Below, piece after piece: positions 50,725 to 58,700 of a DNA stretch of 64,000 nucleotides; the first letter of the stretch is position 1; the number at the start of each line of letters is the position of its first letter. The DNA comes from Bacillus sp. B-jedd. GTDB taxonomy: Bacteria; Bacillota; Bacilli; Bacillales; Cytobacillaceae. The notes under the pieces are model-generated. The model saw only the letters and a program-made list of their open reading frames with translations. It had not been told where the DNA came from and ran no database searches. The DNA lies in NCBI RefSeq assembly GCF_000821085.1, contig NZ_CCXR01000001.1:3493001-3557000 (forward strand). Reading direction: 5' to 3'. A program made the translations under genes and the position numbers.

Positions 50725-51621
50725 ATGACGATTCAGGAAAACCGGAAAGCTGAAGCAGTGATCGCCCATTATTTTAGGATTGGCAGATATGTGGCTGCAA
50801 TTCCACTCATTACAAACCTGTTGCGGCAGGATCCCGAAAACACGACTGCTTTATATCAGATGGCGGTAGTGGAGCTATCCAGGGAAAACTTCCAGGAAGC
50901 AAGGGAACTGTGCCAGGAAGCGCTGCGATTGGGATACAACAAAATCATCGGGTATCACTTTATTGGCTGGGCTTTTCAGCAGGAGGGAAAGTTAGCTGAG
51001 GCAGAGGAAGCGTATTTGGCTGCACTTGAAAGAGATCCGCTCGATGGAGAATTGATTGCTTCCTACGGCGGTTTGATGCTTGAAGCTGGCCTCTATGAAA
51101 AAGCATTTGCGCTTCTTGAGATGGCGAGGAAGCTGAAACCAAACAATGAAAAAGTGAATCAGCTTTTATTGGATTTCTATTTTGCAAAGGACGATAAAGG
51201 CATGCAGCAGGAATTTATCCGGAACGTCATGGAGACGTCCGCCGATGAAGTGCAGAACCTGACAAACATAGCGATGTTCCATGTGTTAAAAGGGGAATTT
51301 AAGGAAGCGAGGGAATGTTACAGACAAGCGTTTCTGCTCAATCCCGAGGACCGGAATATCCTCGGCTTGCTGGAGTATTACGACACTGTGTCCCACCCTC
51401 TTTATGCCCCTCAACGTCTTATAGGAAAAATCGACGGCCCGTTTGTCGCGTGGCTTTCGTTTATCGTGATCACTATGCTGCTGGTTGAGCTGAATCTCCC
51501 CAGTCTGCTCTCCCTCTTTGTCATTGCTTATGTCTTTTTCGCCCTTTCTACATGGATAACCCCTTTATTTTTTGAACCTCCCCCACCCACAGCTGACGCT
51601 GTTGAGGAAGGGGATTCCTAA
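50725..51621 (+). CDS. TPR-repeat protein with C-terminal membrane anchor
   Basis: The 298-residue protein consists of TPR-type helix pairs (about 10-210; IGRYVAAIPLITNLLRQDPE, FQEARELCQEALRLG, GKLAEAEEAYLAALERDPLD, GEFKEARECYRQAFLLNPED), then a hydrophobic C-terminus (FVAWLSFIVITMLLVELNLPSLLSLFVIAYVFFALS) with two spans and a short acidic tail. The TPR part should face the cytosol and bind partner proteins. It is the second gene of the set. An AAA+ ATPase with its own TPR-like N-terminus follows after a tnpB element. Confidence 0.82.
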   Translation: MTIQENRKAEAVIAHYFRIGRYVAAIPLITNLLRQDPENTTALYQMAVVELSRENFQEARELCQEALRLGYNKIIGYHFIGWAFQQEGKLAEAEEAYLAALERDPLDGELIASYGGLMLEAGLYEKAFALLEMARKLKPNNEKVNQLLLDFYFAKDDKGMQQEFIRNVMETSADEVQNLTNIAMFHVLKGEFKEARECYRQAFLLNPEDRNILGLLEYYDTVSHPLYAPQRLIGKIDGPFVAWLSFIVITMLLVELNLPSLLSLFVIAYVFFALSTWITPLFFEPPPPTADAVEEGDS

Positions 51622-51740
51622 GTAAAGAAGCCTATCGGCCTCTAATTGATTAGGCTATCCCTGCAGTTCCGGCAGTTAGGAGACGAATGGCTTCATCCCG
51701 CAGGTTCTTACCTGCGTTAAGATCCCGGTCGTGATGGATG
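51622..51740 (-). ncRNA. Possible omega-RNA / right end of the tnpB element
   Basis: The region covers the last part of tnpB and about 28 bp beyond its stop. Just after the stop on the minus strand, GCCTAATCAATTAGAGGC can fold back, followed by a second small GGCC/GGCTTC hairpin (51627-51640). In IS200/IS605 elements the guide RNA overlaps the tnpB 3' end and finishes at the element's right end. The hairpins are seen; RNA and its ends are inferred. Confidence 0.3.
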
Positions 51741-52798
51741 CCACATTGCGGGCAATCCCATTCCCGCAAACCGAGATTCTTAACGTCTTTGTTCTTATGG
51801 CCGCACGCCGAACACAATTGGCTTGAGGCAAATGTTTTGGAAGCGACGACGATGGTCTTTCCGTACCATTTTGCTTTATACTCGAGCATCCTTCGGAACT
51901 TCGACCAGGAGACCTCACTGATTGATTTTGCAAGATTGGCATTCTTCAGGAGATGGCTGACGGCCAGGTCTTCAATTCCGATCACATCGTGGTTTTTGAT
52001 GATTTCGGTGGAGGCCTTGTGCAGGAAGTCTCTTCTTGCATTGGCAATCCGTTCGTGAAGCCGGGCGACTTCCCGTTTTTGTTTTTGATAATTCCTGGCT
52101 TCCGTCAGTGATTTCTTCTCTTTTAGGGCCTGTTCCTTCCTTCGTGACAGGATGCGTTGTTCCCTGGCTAACTTTTCTTCCAGCGTCCGGAAGAATTTCA
52201 GGTTTCCATAGGTAGTTCCATCGGAAAGGATGGCAAGGTCCTTCAAGCCAAGGTCGATCCCCACGATGGAGCCGGTCTTGTCCAACGGTTTTATCTCTTC
52301 TTCGGCAAGGATGGAAACAAAATATTTCCCTGTCGGATTGCGCCTGATGGTCACATTCACTATACGCCCCTTGATTTCCCGGCTTTTCGCAAACCGGACA
52401 AGGCCGAGTTTAGGCAATTTCACCTTATTGCCGATGACAGCGATATTGCCGTTTGTCTCTTTGGTCGTATAGGACTGGACGTTGTTTTTCTTCGATTTAA
52501 AACGAGGGGGGTAGTTTTGCTTTTTGAAGAAACGGTCAAATGCATCTGAAAGGTGTTTGAGTGAGGTCTGGATGGCGATGCTGTCAACTTCTTTCAACCA
52601 GGGTAGTTCTGTTTTCAGGGAAGGCAGACGGGCCGAACATTTATTGTAGGACAAACCTTTCCCGGTTTCCTTGAAGGAGTCATTCCAGTGACTGAGGAAG
52701 TGGTTGAAGACGAATCGCGAACAGCCGATGGTTTTTGCGATGAGGATTTCTTGTTGTTTGGTTGGGTAGATCCGGAATTTATAGGCTTTTTTCTTCAT
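51650..52798 (-). CDS. tnpB: TnpB-type RNA-guided endonuclease
   Basis: The 382-residue protein has the N-terminal helix-turn-helix domain ([34 protein letters not shown]) and a RuvC-like nuclease with D182 ([12 protein letters not shown]), E276 ([13 protein letters not shown]) and D359 ([12 protein letters not shown]). The zinc ribbon has C329/C332 (CSACGHKNK) and C349/C352 (CPQCG). All catalytic residues are present and length is normal, so it may be active. TnpB proteins cut DNA guided by an RNA from the element's right end. GGAGGTGAGG precedes the ATG at 52798. Confidence 0.93.
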   Translation of the reverse strand: MKKKAYKFRIYPTKQQEILIAKTIGCSRFVFNHFLSHWNDSFKETGKGLSYNKCSARLPSLKTELPWLKEVDSIAIQTSLKHLSDAFDRFFKKQNYPPRFKSKKNNVQSYTTKETNGNIAVIGNKVKLPKLGLVRFAKSREIKGRIVNVTIRRNPTGKYFVSILAEEEIKPLDKTGSIVGIDLGLKDLAILSDGTTYGNLKFFRTLEEKLAREQRILSRRKEQALKEKKSLTEARNYQKQKREVARLHERIANARRDFLHKASTEIIKNHDVIGIEDLAVSHLLKNANLAKSISEVSWSKFRRMLEYKAKWYGKTIVVASKTFASSQLCSACGHKNKDVKNLGLREWDCPQCGIHHDRDLNAGKNLRDEAIRLLTAGTAGIA

Positions 52799-52949
52799 AA
52801 CCTCACCTCCAAACAGAACAAATGTTCCAACCTAATTATATACCAAATGAAGACGCTTTGGCTAGCGCCAACCGGCATTCATCTCCCACTTATTTTTGGA
52901 CTGCGCCCTCCACAAAATTGAGAAGGAGTCTTCTGCCAGGAGGAGATAA

Positions 52950-52982
52950 ATGGTTCGTGAAAGGCAGGCTTTAAATGGATAA
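52950..52982 (+). CDS. Possible 10-residue leader peptide overlapping the AAA+ start
   Basis: AGGAGGAGATAA lies directly ahead of an ATG at 52950 that opens MVRERQALNG and stops with TAA at 52980-52982. The AAA+ ATG at 52975 is inside it, so the two overlap by 8 bp. The best RBS in the area therefore serves the mini-frame, and the AAA+ gene would be translated by re-initiation. This layout is seen directly; the function is inferred. Confidence 0.4.
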   Translation: MVRERQALNG

Positions 52983-54159
52983 AATAGCGATTTATCGGTC
53001 AATTCTGGAACGAGATAAGAACAATTATCAGATTCAGTTTTTAATCGGAGAAGAATATCTCAACAGCGGACAGCTATCAGAGGCTTTGCATGCTTTTTCG
53101 GCAGCGTTAAAGGGAGATGACCCGGCTCTGGAAAAAGCAGTGCTTTCTTCTCTTAAAAAGTTTCTTCGTTTAGAGTCCAATCAACTGGATGCTCAGCAGG
53201 AACCTAGTGACGAACCCGGCCAACCCGATGAACATTACACCAGCAGTCCTGGTCCTGCTGAAGAAGTGCCAGCTTCAAAGACAAAAGGCTTTAAGGTTAT
53301 TGGGGGACGCAAACAGGAGAATGTGATTTTACTAGGGAATCATATTGATAAGAAGGTTACGTTCGATGATGTGGGCGGCCTCGAGGATTTAAAGAAAACA
53401 ATTGAAATGAAAATCATCAAGCCATTCATAAATCCGGGGCTATTCGCCAAGTTCCGGAAAAAAGCTGGCGGCGGAATTCTCTTATACGGTCCGCCAGGCT
53501 GTGGGAAAACATTTATTGCTAAAGCTACTGCCGGAGAATGCCGGGCCAATTTTTATCCTATCCATATTTCTGAAATTCTTGATCCGTATATTGGCGTAAG
53601 TGAGCAGAACCTTCATCATGCGTTTGAAACAGCCCGTCGGAACTCACCTGCGGTTGTCTTTTTCGATGAATTGGATGCACTTGGTTTCAGCCGCTCGAAA
53701 TCGCGTTCCGAAGTTTTGCGTCCTTTGGTCGACACGATGCTGACTGAACTTCAAAGCGTGGAAACATCGAACGAAAAACTGCTTGTTATCGGGGCGACCA
53801 ATATGCCGTGGGATGTGGATGATGCCTTCAAGCGACCAGGCAGATTCGATAAACTCGTCTTCGTTCCGCCACCGGATCGGAAAGCACGAAAGATCATTTT
53901 TAAATTGAAGCTTAGCGGCAGGCCCGTCGAAAGTGGGATTGTCTATGATATCCTCGCTGACCGCACCCCGCTCTACTCAGGTGCTGATATTGAAAATATA
54001 GTAGAACTGGCATCCGAACAGGTTTTAGCCGAAATCATGGATGGCGGCCATGAACGACCGATTACAATGGAAGATTTATTGAACGCAATCAATCAAACAA
54101 AACCAACGACACTGGAATGGCTGGCAACGATTAAAAATTATATTAAGTTCGGAAACTAG
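52975..54159 (+). CDS. AAA+ ATPase (Cdc48/FtsH-like ATPase module) with N-terminal TPR-like region
   Basis: The 394-residue protein has a helical N-terminus with one or two TPR-like units (IAIYRSILERDKNNYQIQF, SGQLSEALHAFSAALKG), an acidic linker (about 70-100), and one classical AAA domain (about 128-340): TFDDVGGLEDLKKTIEMKI, Walker A GPPGCGKT (172-179), pore loop YIG (205-207), Walker B VVFFDELDAL (D231/E232), sensor 1 N276, and Arg fingers in KRPGRFDKLVF. A C-terminal helical lid follows. It should form a hexameric ring that unfolds or remodels proteins; no protease domain is attached. The preceding TPR and membrane genes may be its anchor and adaptor. A terminator follows 51 bp after the stop. 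Confidence 0.88.
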   Translation: MDKIAIYRSILERDKNNYQIQFLIGEEYLNSGQLSEALHAFSAALKGDDPALEKAVLSSLKKFLRLESNQLDAQQEPSDEPGQPDEHYTSSPGPAEEVPASKTKGFKVIGGRKQENVILLGNHIDKKVTFDDVGGLEDLKKTIEMKIIKPFINPGLFAKFRKKAGGGILLYGPPGCGKTFIAKATAGECRANFYPIHISEILDPYIGVSEQNLHHAFETARRNSPAVVFFDELDALGFSRSKSRSEVLRPLVDTMLTELQSVETSNEKLLVIGATNMPWDVDDAFKRPGRFDKLVFVPPPDRKARKIIFKLKLSGRPVESGIVYDILADRTPLYSGADIENIVELASEQVLAEIMDGGHERPITMEDLLNAINQTKPTTLEWLATIKNYIKFGN

Positions 54160-54210
54160 GGCGGCTTGTACAATGAAGCTGCAGCTTATATAAATGAGAA
54201 TATGTAATAG

Positions 54211-54235
54211 GCCGGTCACGGAACCGGCTTTTTTT
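54211..54235 (+). terminator. Terminator of the AAA+ gene
   Basis: GCCGGT (54211-54216) pairs with ACCGGC (54223-54228), with a 6-nt loop and seven T directly after (54229-54235). Confidence 0.9.
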
Positions 54236-54437
54236 GATTTTTAATTTCACAACTATTGTTGTTGGATGATGATCAAACAGCCGCACCATCAACGTCTACC
54301 AGTACATCCTCTATATAGACTATGACTGCCTAGCTTAAAGGAAGCAGTTACACCTCCAAAGTCAAACAGCTCCATCCGCAACCCAAATCTGGTGGCGCAC
54401 TCGTACCTAAACTTATAGAAATTAAAAATCCCTTACA

Positions 54438-55322
54438 CTAGCTCTTCCCAACTACTTTTGCATATTCATCAATAAGTCCCTGTAACAGTTCTTTCATTTC
54501 CACTCCGCCATCAGGGAAGGTATTAAAATAGGTGAGAAAAGTTAAGTAGAAGAGCGGCATAGTGTGGGTAATGACAGTACTGACCCCTCCAGTATAATAA
54601 TCGGCATTTTTCTCATTAAGGTCATTAATATTAAACGAAATATGGTCATTGAATGATAAATTAATTCCGAATACTGACCCATGGATGATTTGAGAAGTTA
54701 ATTTATATTTGACTCTATAATAATTTTTCAGATTTATATCAATGCTTCTAACCTGATACAATAGCTTGGTAAAACTTATTTGCTTCTCATCTTTCAAACA
54801 AGCCGCAGCCAAAGCCCAGGCATAGTTCGTCCTAGGATGCAGTTCGTCATGAACGGAATTGATAAAATTATCTATATAAGCTTTCGCCACCTCTTCCCCC
54901 TGCTCAAGGATGAACAGGGCGATGACAGTGTACTCAAGCAATGTTCTCCACCGCTGCATGGCGCCATCCGGAAAACCATTCTCTATAAGACAAATAATTT
55001 CATCGAAAACATCAAAATACTTTATCATCAACGGATTCAGCGCATTGTACCTCTGCAAGCAATCATTAAAATCCCCTTCCCCATCAAGTTGTACAAGAAT
55101 ATCTACATTCTGTACGCCCAGTATGGTTGCCCTTCTAATAAGCTGGATAAGGGCGAAGAGATCTCTGTATCTATCGCGAATTTCATTATGTATCCTATTT
55201 CTGTCAGACTGGAATCCTGTGGCCCAATTAACTTCCTGTTTAGAATGTCGAATACTTTTACGAATAGTATTGATTTGCTTCACAATTTTCTGTTGGCTGC
55301 TTTTCAAAAATACCATCCTCAC
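54438..55322 (-). CDS. DUF5677 family protein
   Basis: The 294-residue helical protein contains the DUF5677-type core DGAMQRWRTLLEYTVIALFILEQGEEVAKAYIDNF (about 145-180) and a later SQIIHGSVFGI segment. DUF5677 proteins have no known function; some are found in defence-like gene neighbourhoods. No signal peptide is seen. The start could be GTG at 55322, ATG at 55316, or TTG at 55307, where GTGAGG is well spaced. It stands alone between two terminators. Confidence 0.65.
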   Translation of the reverse strand: MRMVFLKSSQQKIVKQINTIRKSIRHSKQEVNWATGFQSDRNRIHNEIRDRYRDLFALIQLIRRATILGVQNVDILVQLDGEGDFNDCLQRYNALNPLMIKYFDVFDEIICLIENGFPDGAMQRWRTLLEYTVIALFILEQGEEVAKAYIDNFINSVHDELHPRTNYAWALAAACLKDEKQISFTKLLYQVRSIDINLKNYYRVKYKLTSQIIHGSVFGINLSFNDHISFNINDLNEKNADYYTGGVSTVITHTMPLFYLTFLTYFNTFPDGGVEMKELLQGLIDEYAKVVGKS

Positions 55323-55513
55323 TGGATTTGATTAAGAAAGGGAACCTTTCCAATACAGATGATGTCTGCCAATCCGGCAACAACTTTACTCGTTTGGCCG
55401 GCATATTCTCCTCTTCCATTTTACCATTATTTGTTGGTACTCAATACTAAACATACAATCCCCCAATCCCCTCTAAAGCCTCTCCCTTCTGGCAAAATAA
55501 AAACTTGTTTGTT

Positions 55514-55563
55514 ATTAAAAAAACGTGATGCCTTCTGTGATCATACACAGTCGGCACCACGTT
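55514..55563 (-). terminator. Terminator of the GH101 gene
   Basis: AACGTGATGCC (55522-55532) pairs, with one mismatch, with GGCACCACGTT (55553-55563), around an inner CTGTG/CACAG hairpin. Eight T follow on the minus strand (A-run at 55514-55521). Confidence 0.8.
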
Positions 55564-55594
55564 CTTTACAACCAGTAATCATTTGATCCATGTA

Positions 55595-55726
55595 TTAACT
55601 AACAATAAATCTATGATTGTTATTATATTCTTTCTTTCTTCTAGATACTAATACTACTGCTCCAATACCTATTATTAGTAGACCTAAAGCTAACCAATAA
55701 AACATGTTAGTTGCAGTAGTTGGAAG
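55595..55726 (-). pseudogene. Split-off cell-wall sorting signal of the GH101 gene
   Basis: The +1 frame just behind the GH101 stop reads LPTTATNMFYWLALGLLIIG, then IGAVVLVSRRKKEYNNHRFIVS and a TAA (55595-55597): an LPxTA-type sortase motif, hydrophobic span and basic tail. The frame is blocked by a TAA at 55730-55732, two codons before the motif. It was clearly once the C-terminus of the GH101 protein. Confidence 0.85.
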
Positions 55727-55736
55727 GCTTTAACCA

Positions 55737-58700
55737 TTATCCGAACACCATTTTTCCGGGTTTACCCGGTTCACTTGGTTTACCTGATTCACTTGGTTTA
55801 CCTGGTTTACCTGGTTCACTCGGTTTACCTGGTTTACTTGGGGCTGTTGGCTTTTTCGCTTTTTTCAATCCTGCATGAGCTACTTTTAATGCTTTAAGTG
55901 CCTCATCGACTTCATTCTGCGTTGCATCAGCTTTAGAAGCAATATCTTTTGCTGCTGCCAATGCCGCTGCGAATTTAATCCAGCTTTCTTCCGTATAAGC
56001 TTTTCCGTCTAAACCCTCAAACTTAGCTATTTTCTTTTCTAATTTTGTTTTATCTGCTGGGTCTGTTGGGTCTGTTGGCTCTTCCACTTTTTCCAACCCT
56101 TCATGAGCTGCGTTCAATGCCTTAAGTGCCTCATCGACTTCATTCTTCGTTGCATCAGCTTTTGAAGCAATGATTCTTGCTGCTGCCAATGCCTCAGCGA
56201 ATGGTTTCCAGCTTTCTTCCGTATAAGCTGTTTCATCTAAGCCCTCAACCTCGGCTATTTTCTTTTCTAGAGCCGTTATATCTGCTTCTCCTGCCATTTC
56301 ATCAAGAATAAGGTTATCTAGTATATATTCACCTTGCCCTGAATTTCTTGGAGATATGTCTAGATAGTAATCATTGTAGTCACCAGTTGTAAATTCCAGA
56401 TTAATTGTTCCTGGATTTTCTCCATCCGGATGTTTAACTGCCGGTTTTGTAATTAACGTTTCATTACCATCATCAGTTTTAATACTGGCATTAAAGATTC
56501 CGTCTTGGTAGGCAATATAGTCAATACTTAACTTATATTCAGTATTGGCTTTAAGTCTCATTGTTTGTGGCAGGGTTCTCATATGATCCCCATATCTAAT
56601 CTTCAAAGAATAGCGTCCATCGATTGTATCTTTTGTATATGGTTTATTTGCTTCAGATAGGTGTGAGTTATCTGATTCAGTACTAATGAATGGTCCAAAT
56701 CCTTCATCAACATTCTCGAAATCTTCTAAGAATGTATGACCTTTTTGATCTGAAAGTCCTATTTTTCTAACACGAACATCATCAAAGTCAACTTTTCCAT
56801 CAGCACCTGATTCTTCACCAATAAGTTCTAATAACACTGTATCGTTTTGAGCGATAAACGAAACGCCCATACGTTGTGTATTCGTTCTATATTTGTCTGT
56901 ATGGTGAACACCATACTTTACATCACTCTTATCGATGTAGTTTTCGTAAACATGATCGCCATCTGTAATTCTAATTATGGCTCGTTTTCCGTTTTCAACC
57001 AGGGTCCATACGGATGCTCCATAAGACTCGCCAACTTCTAAGCCAGTGAGTTCTTGTGAAACAATTCCTTTTTCTTCACCATTAATAATCATATGAGTAT
57101 TTCCAATAGTGTTATTTTGGAATTCAGCTGACCCTGACTCCTTTTTCCAGTCTTTAAATGCATGGGAGTTAAATCCTGCGTCTTTTACAACTGAACCTTG
57201 GGTCCAATCTACATCAACACTTGATTTCTCATCAACACTTACAGACCCCTTATAGATTGTGTACCCTGTTCCTTTATCTAAATCTATGGTTATTTTGCCA
57301 TCATTTACTATAATCGTTTCAATTAGTTTTCTACCTTGATCGCTAAGTTTAAATAATTTCACTTCAGTTTCACCTTCCCAACCGTTTGGAAGGTCCCATG
57401 TTTTTTCTGCTCCATCATCACTCCAGGCATAAATTTTTTCTTCTTCACCATCATTTGTCCATGGGATAAAGATTTTATTTCCTTCTGCTACTTTTTTACC
57501 ATCTTGTGATATATGATTAACTCCGTTTATTATTTCTGTAACAACATTTCTGTCTTTTCCAAGAACAGCTTTATTTGTTGTTTCGTAATTCATGATTGGA
57601 TATTGAGCAAGATATTTATTCGGTAATACTTGTGTGAAGAATTCTCGAGTTGATTTGTTGAAGTCAACAGAGTTTTGCCAGCCGTTAATTCCAACGTTTC
57701 TTGTACTTGCATCTCTAAATAGAGCCTGGTTACCAAAGATATCTTTATCGTTATTATGAATAACTCGGATTAAGTTTCCTGCAGCGTTAAATCGATTATC
57801 GATATGGTGAGCCCATACTGAATCCTTTGTAAATTCATCAACATATTCTGTCCCCAGTGCCATGCCTAATTTGTCATTAACGGCTTCTGCCATTTCATGT
57901 GCCGGCCAGCGGGTATCGAAGAATACGTCAACATAAATCATTTCTAAAAGCCCTTTTGTTGATTCATTTAAATCCTGTAATCTTTCAAGCATACCTTGAT
58001 TTTCTATGAGAATATCATTTTCACGAATAATTTGATAAGCACTGTCATACCATGACCAACCTGGTACAGAGGATGCGATGTAATCTCCATAATGCTTTGA
58101 TTCAGGATAGATTTCTGTTTGGTTAATATGCACACCAACAGTAGCATTATTACCTTTTGCATTTTCGAGCAATACTAATAAATCTTCAAGTCCGCCTGCG
58201 CGTTCTGAGAAGTTATTAAAATCACCAGTAGAGGCATCGTGACCTTCCGTTTGATAGCCTTTAACAACAACATTTTGATTGAAACCATCTGTTCCTAAAT
58301 TGAATTTCTTAATATTATCTAAAATTCTTAGGAACGGATATTGCGCGTTACTTCCTACATTCATGGCAATGGAGTTGTAAGATCGCATGACTGTATCACT
58401 ACCGACAACTTTTCTAGCAATATCATCCCGATAGGCAATGGCACCGTCAATAGCATCAACTATTGCATCTCCGTTGCGGTCCAGCGTAATTGCTACTTTA
58501 GTCCATGGTTCTTCAATTACTTCATTATCTAAACCGCGATATAAGTATTCATTTGTCCAAATACCTGTTGATCTATATCCATCTTGTACAAATGTTTGAT
58601 AGGCAACTTCATTTCTGCGTTTAATTGAACCATTAGAAATTGACGCTGCAATCTTATCTGAGCTTAAGACAGCGATTGATGTTTCTTGAAAAGCATCTGC

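Larger units (their letters stand above)
51622..52880 (-). mobile_element. IS200/IS605-type element carrying only tnpB (ends uncertain)
   Basis: One tnpB gene with small hairpins on both sides (GGCCTCTAATTGATTAGGC near 51640; GGCTAGCGCCAACC near 52860) and no tnpA in the window. The ends given are estimates from the hairpins. It lies between the TPR gene and the AAA+ gene, so it interrupts what looks like one transcription unit and is oriented against it. Confidence 0.55.
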
